DNA of 64,000 nucleotides from NCBI RefSeq assembly GCF_000812945.1, contig NZ_JSYM01000004.1, positions 1 through 64,000 on the forward strand, read 5' to 3'. Origin of the DNA: Flavobacterium sp. AED (GTDB lineage: Bacteria > Bacteroidota > Bacteroidia > Flavobacteriales > Flavobacteriaceae). This document shows, one piece after another, positions 45,994-55,090 of this stretch (position 1 is its first letter; each line of letters begins with the position of its first letter). A program made the position numbers and the translations under genes. Under the pieces are notes generated by a model. It made no database searches. It saw only the letters and a program-made list of their open reading frames with translations, and was not told the origin of the DNA.

Positions 45994-48201
45994 TTACAAA
46001 TTAAAATTCACACCCAAAACCACGTTTCTTCCTATGTTAGGAATTCCATCGGTTTTCAAGCGGGAAAGGTGCGCGATGTATCTTTTGTTCAAAAGATTAT
46101 TCCCGTTTAAATTCATGTCAAAAACCGTTTTACCCAATTTTACTTTTCCACCAAAACCCAGATTTACCAAGGAATATCCATTGGATTTGGTTTCAAAACC
46201 ACTCACGTTATTTTGATTGAAAGTCGTGGAAAGATTCAAAGTCGCAAAACCATCTTCGAGCCAATTTTTGATATTGAATTCGGTTCTAATCGTGTTGTTC
46301 CAATTGTTTGCAGGAATTAAAGGCAGAAAATCGCCATTTTCTTTCTTACCGGTTACGGTTTCAAAACTGGTTTCATAATGCAACCAATCCAAAGGATGCG
46401 GGTGAAAATGCAGTCCTATTTCGCCTCCGTACAACTTGGCATTATTCTGAATATAATCAAAAACAGCATTATTGTCAATCACTGCTCCTGTTGGTGAGGT
46501 GTAGATATAATTATTGATGTGGTTGTAAAATCCATTGGCAAAAAACTCAAAATGGCTGTTTTTATATTCCAAATTTACATCGGTTTGTACATTTTGTTCC
46601 GTTTTCAAATCGCTGTTTCCTACTTCATAACGATTCGTTCCCTCATGAACACCATTGGACGTTAATTCGGCTAGGTTTGGTGCTCTAAATCCAGAAGCAA
46701 GATTCAACCGCAATGTCAAATCATCAGCAAGATTCGTTTTATAACCCAAGGAAGCATTGAAACTGTCGAATGATTTATCGACGGCTTTAAAATAGCCTTC
46801 GGAACCTGCAATTCCATGTTCTACAGTAATAATTTGTCTATTATCGAAACGCAATCCGGCTTGGAAAACATTTTTTTTCCACTCATAATTAGCGGTTCCA
46901 AAAACACCAAAATCATTGGTCGTCGCATCTGGAATCAAATATTCTTCACCAGAATTTGTGTTAGTTTGGTGCATTCCCTGTATTCCAAAAATAGATTCCA
47001 CTTTGCCTATTTTTGGCAAATGGTATTTCGCATCGTAATTGAATGTTTTCAGTTTCATGTGTAAACCAGCGACATTGCTGTCTACGAACTCACTTCGGTC
47101 ATTGGCAACATAACCCAAATCAACATCCAGTTTTGATTTTTGGAAAAAGAAAACATTGTTCAAACTCAGCAAATGATTGAAAACGCCTTGTCTTGGAAAT
47201 CCTGTTTCCTTACTGGTGGTTTGTTCAGCAATGCCATCTTCCGGGATTCCTAAATCCAGCTTGTTGTAATTGTAACGCAGCACACTTGAAAATTTAGCAT
47301 TACTATAGCCAATCCCTGTTTTGAAATCGGTTTCATTGTAACGGGTATTCGTTACTCGGTCGCCATTAGCAATTTTATAATCAGAGTGTGTATTGTAACT
47401 TCCGCGAGCTAGGAATTTCCAATTATCGGTAGACGTTTTCAGCCCCAAAGAAGAATTACTACCCAAGGTATTCGAGAATAATTTTTGGCTGAAATTAGCT
47501 TTGAAAGTATTGGCATCAGCAAATTTTTCGGGATTAAAATACAAAACACCACCCAAAGCATCTGAACCATACAACAATGAAGCCGGTCCTTTGATAACCT
47601 CAACACTTTCTATTCCCGAGTCGTTTAATCCCAAACCATGTTCGTCACCAAACTGTTGATTTTCCATTCGAACGCCTTGTGAATACACCAAAACCCGATT
47701 GCCGCTTAGTCCGCGAATTACTGGTTTCCCAATGGATGTTCCGGTAGAAACCTGTGAAACTCCCGGAATCGTTGCCAGTCCTTCGATTAAAGTGGCAGTT
47801 CCTTTTCGTTGTAATTCTTTCATGCTTTGATGTTCCACTTTCATCACATTTTGCGATTGTATTTTATTGAAAGCGGTCGAAACAATCACTTCATCCATTT
47901 GGAATATCGTTTCTTCAAGGATTACATTCAGTGTATTTTCTTTTTGTAAAGCAGTTATGGCTTTATTTTGTGTCCCGAACCCTACGAATGTAAAAGTCAA
48001 TTTTAAGTTTCCACTAGGCAGATTGATAAAGGTATATTTTCCGTTTTCGTCTGTTGCTGTTCCCTTGTGTAATTCTGATGCATACACCGAAACGCCTTTT
48101 ATGGGTTGGTTATTCTTATCCATTACGATTCCCGAAAGGGTATTTTGCGCTTGAAGCATTGCCGAAAACCCCAAGAATAGGGCTATAATAAAATTTTTCA
48201 T
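45994..48201 (-). CDS. TonB-dependent outer membrane receptor
   Basis: 735 residues. Signal peptide to about 18 (MKNFIIALFLGFSAMLQAQ), a CarboxypepD_reg-like domain with LSGIVMDKNNQPIKGVSVY (about 22-105), a plug domain with GLATIPGVSQVSTGTSIG and EVIKGPASLLYGSDALGGV, then a 22-strand-type barrel ending with a C-terminal Phe-containing strand. It imports a ligand across the outer membrane using TonB. The QQFGDEHGLG loop and the adjacent His/Cys-rich protein suggest a metal such as zinc or copper; this is inference. No SusD partner is present, so it is not a glycan system. Confidence 0.92.
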   Translation of the reverse strand: MKNFIIALFLGFSAMLQAQNTLSGIVMDKNNQPIKGVSVYASELHKGTATDENGKYTFINLPSGNLKLTFTFVGFGTQNKAITALQKENTLNVILEETIFQMDEVIVSTAFNKIQSQNVMKVEHQSMKELQRKGTATLIEGLATIPGVSQVSTGTSIGKPVIRGLSGNRVLVYSQGVRMENQQFGDEHGLGLNDSGIESVEVIKGPASLLYGSDALGGVLYFNPEKFADANTFKANFSQKLFSNTLGSNSSLGLKTSTDNWKFLARGSYNTHSDYKIANGDRVTNTRYNETDFKTGIGYSNAKFSSVLRYNYNKLDLGIPEDGIAEQTTSKETGFPRQGVFNHLLSLNNVFFFQKSKLDVDLGYVANDRSEFVDSNVAGLHMKLKTFNYDAKYHLPKIGKVESIFGIQGMHQTNTNSGEEYLIPDATTNDFGVFGTANYEWKKNVFQAGLRFDNRQIITVEHGIAGSEGYFKAVDKSFDSFNASLGYKTNLADDLTLRLNLASGFRAPNLAELTSNGVHEGTNRYEVGNSDLKTEQNVQTDVNLEYKNSHFEFFANGFYNHINNYIYTSPTGAVIDNNAVFDYIQNNAKLYGGEIGLHFHPHPLDWLHYETSFETVTGKKENGDFLPLIPANNWNNTIRTEFNIKNWLEDGFATLNLSTTFNQNNVSGFETKSNGYSLVNLGFGGKVKLGKTVFDMNLNGNNLLNKRYIAHLSRLKTDGIPNIGRNVVLGVNFNL

Positions 48202-48326
48202 TGAAAATGATGGTATTGTTCCTCACCCCAACCTTCTCCAAAGAAGAGGGAGTCGAGTCCGGAATTATTTAGTAAATAAAATAGAAATGATAAGTACTGA
48301 AAAAATCAACAGAAGTTGAAAAAAAT

Positions 48327-48680
48327 TCAGCTTAAGTTATTTACAGGTGGTCCGCGATGGGAATATAAACTTCCGGAAAAAGAAAGAACAACTTCCTTAG
48401 TCGTAATAAAATAAGGAATTTCTTTGTAACAGGAATGTAATTGATAGGAGAAATCTTTTGGAGAAATATAACTGCCAAAAGTAAAATCACAGACATAACA
48501 ATGATCAAAACTGTGGTGTTGATGCGTTATCTCTTTATTGGTAACATTGTATTTATGATGGCACTGCTTTTCGGAAAGCTGTTGCTCTAAATGTTCATAG
48601 GTATGGAAGGATTGAAACAGTATTGAGAACAATACCGCAATCGCCAAAGAAAGACTTATTAAGAGTTTATTCTTTTTCAT
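48327..48680 (-). CDS. small His/Cys-rich exported protein
   Basis: 117 residues from the ATG at 48680, with an N-terminal membrane or signal helix (about 5-24, LLISLSLAIAVLFSILFQSF). The rest holds clustered ligands: QCHHKYN, THQHHSFDHCYVCDF and a later HSC. This layout resembles metal-binding periplasmic proteins of the DUF2946-like kind that lie beside copper or zinc TonB receptors, though I cannot name the family. It lies 125 bases upstream of the TonB receptor on the same strand, so they are probably co-transcribed. Confidence 0.7.
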   Translation of the reverse strand: MKKNKLLISLSLAIAVLFSILFQSFHTYEHLEQQLSEKQCHHKYNVTNKEITHQHHSFDHCYVCDFTFGSYISPKDFSYQLHSCYKEIPYFITTKEVVLSFSGSLYSHRGPPVNNLS

Positions 48681-48927
48681 CCTTGACAAAGGTAACAAAA
48701 CAATTTAGAAAAAGTAACACGGTCTTTTAGCATATAAGATATTTAAGGAAACATAAGTTTTAAACCCAAATAAAAATCACTCTCTTAAATGAACTTATAT
48801 TCCTTATATGTTTCATAAATAAACTGTTTTTATTGGTTATGAAAAACTGCAAAAAAGAAAACCATTTGTTCTGACAAAATTTAATTTGACAAAACAAATG
48901 GTTTTAATTTGAACTAAAAATTAAGTA

Positions 48928-49917
48928 TTACACCAATTTAGCAGCAATCAAATATTCTGCAATTTGTATGGTGTTAGTAGCAGCTCCTTTTCTAAGGTTA
49001 TCAGCAACAATCCACATATTCAAGGTGTTTTCTTGGCTTTCGTCACGACGAATTCTTCCTACAAAGACATCATCTTTACCTTGTGCATACATTGGCATTG
49101 GGTAAGTATAAGTATCATTGTTATCTTGAACCACAACACCATCCGTATGATGTAAAATATTTTGTACTTCGCTAATATCAAAATCATTCGTGAATTCCAC
49201 ATTTACCGCTTCACTGTGTCCACCTACGATTGGCACACGAACAGCAGTAGCCGTAACTGCAATTGAATTATCACTTAAGATTTTTTTAGTTTCACGAACT
49301 AATTTCATTTCTTCTTTAGTGTACCCGTTGTCTTCAAATGAATCACATTGTGGAATTGCATTTCTGTGAATTGGATATTTGTAGGCCATTTCACCTTGAA
49401 CTCCTGCGTATTCATTTTCTAACTGTTGTACTGCTTTTACACCCGTTCCAGTAATGGATTGGTACGTAGAAACAATAACACGTTTGATATTGTACTTTCT
49501 ATGTAATGGAGCCAAAACCAATACCATTTGTATCGTAGAACAGTTTGGATTTGCAATGATTTTATCGGCTGCAGTCAATTCAGACGCATTGATTTCAGGA
49601 ACGATTAATTTTTTGGTTGGATCCATTCTCCAAGCCGATGAATTATCGATAACGGTTGTTCCCGCTGCTGCAAATTTTGGAGCCCATTCCAGTGAAGTAT
49701 CACCTCCTGCAGAAAACAAAGCAATATCCGCTTTCATGTCTACAGCAGTTTGCATACCAACCACTTTATATTTTTTACCTTTATATTCTATTTCTTTTCC
49801 CACTGATCTTTCAGAAGCAACCGGAATTAATTCTGTTACAGGGAAATTTCTTTCTGCCAATACTTTTAACATTACTTCGCCAACCATTCCAGTAGCGCCT
49901 ACAACTGCTATTCTCAT
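48928..49917 (-). CDS. asd: aspartate-semialdehyde dehydrogenase
   Basis: 329 residues, standard length. NADP-binding GATGMVGEVML at the N-terminus, active-site Cys in NPNCSTIQ near 126-133, and VPIVGGHSEAVN with the catalytic His. It reduces aspartyl phosphate to the semialdehyde, shared by lysine/diaminopimelate, threonine and methionine synthesis. It is monocistronic behind a clear promoter. Confidence 0.96.
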   Translation of the reverse strand: MRIAVVGATGMVGEVMLKVLAERNFPVTELIPVASERSVGKEIEYKGKKYKVVGMQTAVDMKADIALFSAGGDTSLEWAPKFAAAGTTVIDNSSAWRMDPTKKLIVPEINASELTAADKIIANPNCSTIQMVLVLAPLHRKYNIKRVIVSTYQSITGTGVKAVQQLENEYAGVQGEMAYKYPIHRNAIPQCDSFEDNGYTKEEMKLVRETKKILSDNSIAVTATAVRVPIVGGHSEAVNVEFTNDFDISEVQNILHHTDGVVVQDNNDTYTYPMPMYAQGKDDVFVGRIRRDESQENTLNMWIVADNLRKGAATNTIQIAEYLIAAKLV

Positions 49918-49953
49918 AGTATATTTTTATTATTGAGTACTAAATTTGAATGG

Positions 49954-49983
49954 CAAAAGTAAGTAATATTCAAATTAAAACAA
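49954..49983 (-). promoter_or_regulatory. asd promoter
   Basis: On the minus strand TTG at 49983-49981, 19 bases, TACTTTTG at 49961-49954: full consensus, 36 bases before the start codon. Confidence 0.75.
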
Positions 49984-50047
49984 GCGTGTTCACAAAAAAT
50001 AACAAAATGTTATAAATATAACAATTCATTGCTTCCTATCTAAAACA

Positions 50048-50080
50048 AAAAGAAAAACCGCCTCCATTACGAAGCGGTTT
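50048..50080 (-). terminator. mscL terminator
   Basis: On the minus strand AAACCGC, loop, GCGGTTTTT, then CTTTTTG, 49 bases after the mscL stop codon. A second small hairpin (TCCTGAA/TTCAGGA) lies at 50083-50101. Confidence 0.75.
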
Positions 50081-50128
50081 AGTCCTGAAATTAATTCAGG
50101 ATAAATTAGAATATATAGTATAGCGGTA

Positions 50129-50545
50129 TTATTTTTTCAATAAATCTCTAATTTGAGTAAGCAATTCTTCCTGTGTAGGTCCAGCTGGAGCAGCAGGAGC
50201 AACTTCTTCTTTCTTTTTAGCTTTTTCAGCAGCTCTTAAAACAACAAAAATAAAGAAAGCAATAATGACAAAATTAATGATGGCTTGCACCAAATTTCCA
50301 TAAGTAATTACAGCGGCACCGGCAGTTTTTGCAGCAGCTAGAGTTTCATAGCTCTTTCCGTCCAGTGTGACAAATTTTTGTGTGAAATCAATTCCACCAG
50401 TTATCAAACCTACAATTGGCATAATAACGTCATCTACGGCAGATCCTACAATTTTACCAAAAGCACCACCTATAACAACAGCTGTGGCTAAACTCAATAC
50501 GTCACCTTTCATTAAAGATGCTTTAAAATCACTGAAAAATCCCAT
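50129..50545 (-). CDS. mscL: large-conductance mechanosensitive channel
   Basis: 138 residues. [20 protein letters not shown] starts the amphipathic and first membrane helix, [20 protein letters not shown] is the pore-lining motif, and [19 protein letters not shown] the second helix, followed by a cytosolic Lys/Ala/Pro tail and a final amphipathic helix. The homopentamer opens under membrane tension and releases solutes on osmotic downshock. Length is typical. It is a single gene with its own terminator. Confidence 0.96.
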   Translation of the reverse strand: MGFFSDFKASLMKGDVLSLATAVVIGGAFGKIVGSAVDDVIMPIVGLITGGIDFTQKFVTLDGKSYETLAAAKTAGAAVITYGNLVQAIINFVIIAFFIFVVLRAAEKAKKKEEVAPAAPAGPTQEELLTQIRDLLKK

Positions 50546-50633
50546 AATTTATTTTTTAAGGTTAAAATTTATTTTGTATTACGAATTTAATTAAAATTTC
50601 AAAACAATTAACAGTCTTTTCCCTAATATTTAA

Positions 50634-53081
50634 TTATTCTCTATAAAACACCCGTTTTACCCGTTGCGATATACTCGTAAGAATTTCATACGGTATGGTA
50701 TTTAATTTTTGGGCTATGTAATTTACGGTTGGGCTTTCGCCAAAAATAATTGCCTCATCCCCTTCTTTACAATCAATTTCGCTGACATCTACCATCAGCA
50801 TATCCATACAAATACTGCCCAGAATAGTCGCTTTTTCATTTTTAATGTTCACAAAACCTACTCCATTTCCCCAACCTCTTGAAATCCCATCCGCGTAACC
50901 TATAGGAATTGTGGCGATTTTTGTTGGTTTCTCCGCCATAAAACGTCTGCCATAACCCACACTTTCACCGGCAGGAATAGTCCTGATTTGAGAAATTACT
51001 GATTTTAGTGTTCCTACATTTTCTAAATACTTCTGTTCTTCACTGTCATTTGAAACGCCGTAAAGACCAATTCCAAGGCGAACCATATCAAATTGTGAAT
51101 CCGGATAATTACTGATTCCCGAAGTATTTAAAATATGACGAATGGGTTTTATTTGTAATTCGGTCATTAATTTTGAGGATAATTTCTCAAACAAATCAAT
51201 TTGCGAATGTGCAAAATCTTTGTATTTTAAATCATCACTCGTAGCCATGTGAGACAAAATACTTTTCACTTTAACGGTTTGATTCCCTTTTAAAGTCGCT
51301 ATCAAATCATCAATCGTATTATTCTCAAAACCCAAACGATGCATTCCGGTATCGAGCTTTATATGAATAGGAAAATGTTTTAATTTCTTTTGCTCTGCAA
51401 TTTTCAGAAACGCACGCAATCCTTTCAAGCTATAAATTTCAGGCTCTAATTGATGTTGAATAATTGCCGCAAAACTGGTAGTTTCCGGATTCAATACCAT
51501 AATTGGCAAATTAATTCCGCCATTTTTTAACGAGATTCCTTCATCGGCGAAAGCCACGCCCAAGTAATCTACTTTATGATGTTCCAGCAATTTGGCAATT
51601 TCAAGACCACCGCTTCCATAACCAAAAGCTTTTACCATCACCATTATTTTAGTTTTTGGTTTCAACTTTGATTTAAAGAAATTCAGGTTGTGGCTAATGG
51701 CATTCAAGTTAATTTCCAGAACGGTTTCGTGTGTTTTCTCTTCTAATAAAGCCGCGATTTCTTCAAAATGAAATGTACGCGCTCCTTTAATCAAAATCGT
51801 TTCATTGTTGAAATCCAAATTTTCAAAACCAGCAATAAATGCTTCCGTATTTTTGAACGTAACACAATTGGTAAATTTATTTTCGAATGCCGAAATGGTT
51901 TCGCCAATCCCAATAACTCTGGTAATTTTGTTCGAAACTATCAACTGCGCAACTTTGGAATATAACTCCTCATTGGACAAACCACTTTGAAAAATATCCG
52001 ATAATATTACCGTCTTTTTTTGACGTTTATTTTGGCTTTCAAGAAAATCCAACGCTATTTTCAGCGATTGAAAATCGGAACTATAACTGTCATCAATAAT
52101 ACTGCAATTATTGATTCCGTTTTTAACTTTCAAACGCATTTCGACCGGATACAACAATTCCATTCGGTTTTGAATCGTCTTTTCGTCATATTTAAAATGC
52201 AGCAAGACCATCAAACATGAAATCGCATTTTCAATGGATGCTTTATCCTGAAACGGAATGATCAATTCGAATGCATTTCCTTTGTATTGGTATTGAATGG
52301 TTGTGCTGTCGTTTTTAATTGCTGTATGAAAGACAAAAACATCAGCATCTTTCGAATCAAAACTCCATGTAAATGCTTTTGTTTTTTTAGAAATAAAGGA
52401 ATCTACTAATCCATTCTTTTGATAAATAACCACTTCCGAATCTTCAAAAAGCAGCATTTTCTCTTTTATTTTTTCTTCTAAACTCGTAAAACCTTCGTCG
52501 TGTGCTGAACCAATATTCGTTAAAATCCCAATCGTGGGTTTGATAATGGGTTTCAGTTTTTCCATTTCTGAACCGGTGGAAATCCCCGCTTCAAAAATCC
52601 CAAGATTGTGTTGTTCATTAATTGCCAAAACGGACAAGGGAACTCCAACCTGTGAGTTGTAACTTTTGGGGCTTCGAATAATATTATAATCCGGACTTAA
52701 TAGAAAATTGAGCCATTCCTTTACTATCGTCTTACCGTTACTTCCCGTCAATCCGATAATAGGAAAGTGAAAAAGACCGCGATAATACGCCGCAAATTGT
52801 TGCAAAGCTTCCAATGTATTTTTGACAACCAGAAAATTAGCTTTGGTTTCACAATCATCAGGAATATGGGTAACTACAAAGTTTTGAACGCCTTTTTCAA
52901 TTAAATCTTTAATGTAAATGTGCGCATCATTATTGGTTCCAACCAAAGCAAAAAATAAGGTTTGCGAACCATTTTGCAACGAGCGACTGTCGATAGAAAT
53001 AGTATCAATTGAAACGGCATTGTTGTTGCCTACAAACTCGGCCTGAATTTGAGGAATAATATTTTGGATTTTTAGACTCAT
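50634..53081 (-). CDS. MurF / alanine racemase fusion
   Basis: 815 residues. Residues 1 to about 445 are UDP-MurNAc-tripeptide:D-Ala-D-Ala ligase, with the ATP loop GLTGSNGKTIVKEW near 108-121, NIGSAHDEG and LSDIFQSG. Residues 450-815 are a PLP-dependent alanine racemase: VMVKAFGYGSG holds the cofactor Lys, HIKLDTGMHRLGF and GICMD-like SICMDML are family blocks, and VGYGRRF contains the opposing catalytic Tyr region. The racemase feeds D-Ala toward the ligase that uses D-Ala-D-Ala; ddl is not here. This fusion is the usual arrangement in Bacteroidota. Confidence 0.95.
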   Translation of the reverse strand: MSLKIQNIIPQIQAEFVGNNNAVSIDTISIDSRSLQNGSQTLFFALVGTNNDAHIYIKDLIEKGVQNFVVTHIPDDCETKANFLVVKNTLEALQQFAAYYRGLFHFPIIGLTGSNGKTIVKEWLNFLLSPDYNIIRSPKSYNSQVGVPLSVLAINEQHNLGIFEAGISTGSEMEKLKPIIKPTIGILTNIGSAHDEGFTSLEEKIKEKMLLFEDSEVVIYQKNGLVDSFISKKTKAFTWSFDSKDADVFVFHTAIKNDSTTIQYQYKGNAFELIIPFQDKASIENAISCLMVLLHFKYDEKTIQNRMELLYPVEMRLKVKNGINNCSIIDDSYSSDFQSLKIALDFLESQNKRQKKTVILSDIFQSGLSNEELYSKVAQLIVSNKITRVIGIGETISAFENKFTNCVTFKNTEAFIAGFENLDFNNETILIKGARTFHFEEIAALLEEKTHETVLEINLNAISHNLNFFKSKLKPKTKIMVMVKAFGYGSGGLEIAKLLEHHKVDYLGVAFADEGISLKNGGINLPIMVLNPETTSFAAIIQHQLEPEIYSLKGLRAFLKIAEQKKLKHFPIHIKLDTGMHRLGFENNTIDDLIATLKGNQTVKVKSILSHMATSDDLKYKDFAHSQIDLFEKLSSKLMTELQIKPIRHILNTSGISNYPDSQFDMVRLGIGLYGVSNDSEEQKYLENVGTLKSVISQIRTIPAGESVGYGRRFMAEKPTKIATIPIGYADGISRGWGNGVGFVNIKNEKATILGSICMDMLMVDVSEIDCKEGDEAIIFGESPTVNYIAQKLNTIPYEILTSISQRVKRVFYRE

Positions 53082-53383
53082 TGATTTGCAATACGACTGA
53101 CGCCGATTTTACTGATTGATACAAATTATTATATCGAAAGGAAAGGAGCGGCACTTTTGCGAAAGCGCAGCAATTACTAATTTTCTTTCTAAAACTTCCT
53201 CAAAAATAACACTTCTTTTCAAAATGAAGACTTCGAAACGCTACAATTTACAGCTATTTCGGTTTATTAAAACTCAAATAAAAATACCTTCTATAGTTAG
53301 AAATACGTTAAAAACGCCATAAATACCAACCAACTATTTTATCATTATCGCTATATTTGTTGGTATAAATACCATTAGAAATC
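53082..53383. other. 302-bp divergent intergenic region
   Basis: Between murF-alr and the membrane protein. TATATTTG at 53352-53359 is a plausible -7 element for the plus-strand gene. Otherwise I see only A/T-rich sequence with no repeat, hairpin or coding frame worth reporting. Confidence 0.4.
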
Positions 53384-53989
53384 TTGAAAAAAATCCTTCC
53401 AATATTCTCCTACATTTTTCATCCGATATTCATTTCGGTAATGGCAACGCTGGTTTACCTTTTTTATAATGCTTCCTTTATTATAAATCAGGAAAAGTTA
53501 GTCATTTTTTTACAAATCTTAATTATTACGGTAATCGTTCCTGTCCTGCTATTTTTTTTACTACGTGCTGCCGGAAAAATTGATTCCATAATGGTTGCCG
53601 AAGTCTCACAACGTAAAATTCCGTTGCTCCTTCATTCTTTTCTCCTTATTTTATTGGTTCGAAAAAGCATTACTATAGACCGATATCCCGAATTGCATTT
53701 CTTCTTTTTGGGAGCATTAATGAGTACTTTGCAAGCTTTAATATTATCCTTTTTTAAGACAAAAGCCAGTTTGCACATGATGGGCATCAGCTCCTTAACG
53801 GTATTTGTTATTGGAATAAGTATGCATTACCAGGTTCAAAGCACTTTTTTGATTGCTTTTTTAATACTTATGAATGGTCTCGTGGCTTCCTCCCGTTTAG
53901 AAATGAAGGCGCATACGACTACTGAACTGATTATTGGGTTTCTCCTAGGAAGTGTTTCGCAACTGCTTTTGCTGTATTTATGGCTATAA
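53384..53989 (+). CDS. PAP2-like integral membrane protein, TTG start
   Basis: 201 residues, about six membrane helices. SSRLEMKAHTTTE near residues 168-180 resembles the SRxxxxxHxxxD motif 3 of PAP2 phosphatases, but the other two motifs are weak (RKIP, MMGISS), so phosphatase activity is doubtful. No ATG fits: the frame closes upstream and TTG at 53384 gives MKKILPIFSYIFHP, a good membrane-protein start. The stop overlaps the convergent beta-barrel gene by 6 bases. Function unknown. Confidence 0.75.
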   Translation: MKKILPIFSYIFHPIFISVMATLVYLFYNASFIINQEKLVIFLQILIITVIVPVLLFFLLRAAGKIDSIMVAEVSQRKIPLLLHSFLLILLVRKSITIDRYPELHFFFLGALMSTLQALILSFFKTKASLHMMGISSLTVFVIGISMHYQVQSTFLIAFLILMNGLVASSRLEMKAHTTTELIIGFLLGSVSQLLLLYLWL

Positions 53990-54685
53990 AATATAGAAAA
54001 TAATTCCAATATTCAGAGAAGTCATATCGATAGGTTTGCCGTCAATTTTTGCGGTTTTGAACAGAGAATTCAAACCATAATACGCATATACGTTTATTGT
54101 ATTGTACCCCGATGAAATATAAGCTCCGTATAGAAACTTATTGAAATCTTTATTACCCGAAACAACTATTTTACTTTTATCATCACTGTAAATAGAACGG
54201 TCATAAATTAAATAACTAAATTTAAATCCTCCGTAAATTCTCCAAAACTTGTAGCTTTCATAGGTTGATGTTCTCCATCTGAACTCAAGAGGAACCTCAA
54301 CTAATAGTTGTGAAAATTTATTTTTGCTAAAGGTTGTTTCGGCATCAATAATTGAATAGGCGGGCGTTTGATCTGTATTAGAAATGGCAAGATTTTGATT
54401 GTAATTATTATAAGAAAAACCAATACCGGACGCGATTGCAACAGTTCTATTTTTATTTATAGGCATATCCCTAAGAAAACCAGCCGAAAAGCCAGTTGAT
54501 AATTTACTTTGTGATAACCCTACAGGTTTGTTCAATAACGTATTATATGTAAATCCAAAATAAAACTGATCTTCTCTATACAATGAATCAATTTTTGCTT
54601 TTGGCGTATTTTCTTGTTTCACAATTTCTTGCGAAAAAACAGAAAGAACGGATAAGAAAAGAAAAGAACTCAGAAATAATCGCAT
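53984..54685 (-). CDS. PorT-like outer membrane beta-barrel protein
   Basis: 233 residues. Signal peptide MRLFLSSFLFLSVLSVFSQ, then alternating amphipathic strands such as FYFGFTYNTLLNK, VAIASGIGFSYNNYNQ, LLVEVPLEFRWR and the C-terminal NIGIIFYIL, typical of the eight-strand PorT/outer-membrane protein family. Some members belong to type IX secretion (PorT); this one has no such neighbours, so the link is only by fold. It is convergent with the membrane protein gene. Confidence 0.75.
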   Translation of the reverse strand: MRLFLSSFLFLSVLSVFSQEIVKQENTPKAKIDSLYREDQFYFGFTYNTLLNKPVGLSQSKLSTGFSAGFLRDMPINKNRTVAIASGIGFSYNNYNQNLAISNTDQTPAYSIIDAETTFSKNKFSQLLVEVPLEFRWRTSTYESYKFWRIYGGFKFSYLIYDRSIYSDDKSKIVVSGNKDFNKFLYGAYISSGYNTINVYAYYGLNSLFKTAKIDGKPIDMTSLNIGIIFYIL

Positions 54686-55090
54686 ATTGCTTTTGGTTTA
54701 AAATTACTTAATGATTGTTCCACACCTATTCATAGGTTTTTATTTCTCATTATGACTTTACAAATATAGGATTTTGATACTTTTCTAATGCGTATTGCTG
54801 ACAAATAAAGTTGATTATAACTAAACACACAAAAACTTAAATCAACTTATATTTCTCTTATATGTTGAGAAACATAAACCCTGTAATAAACATAAGTTTA
54901 TTTAAAAAATTGTGTGGCAATTCAAATCTGCTCCATCAAAAAACAATTAATTAACATATTGATTTAAGCTAGTTTAAATATTTCTTGAATAAATTGCTTG
55001 TTAAAAAATTAAAACCAATATTTTTACTAGAAAAAAATTTTAAACGCTTTTGCAAAAGCATTTTCAAATTATACTTAAAACAAAAAAGTC
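54686..55090. other. 405-bp region upstream of the gluconate operon
   Basis: TTG at 54998-55000 and TATTTTTA at 55019-55026 (18 bases apart) form an imperfect promoter, with the operator listed next. A repeat word AACTTATATT followed by CTTATATGTT at 54844-54865 recurs at 48792-48812. No gene is visible. Confidence 0.45.
55042..55063. promoter_or_regulatory. LacI-type operator before gnd
   Basis: GCTTTTGCAAAAGC is a perfect 14-bp palindrome, extended to 22 bp with one mismatched pair by AAAC on the left and ATTT on the right. It sits just after the predicted start of transcription and 28 bases before gnd, as expected for repression by a LacI/GntR-type regulator. No such regulator gene is in the window. 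Confidence 0.5.
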
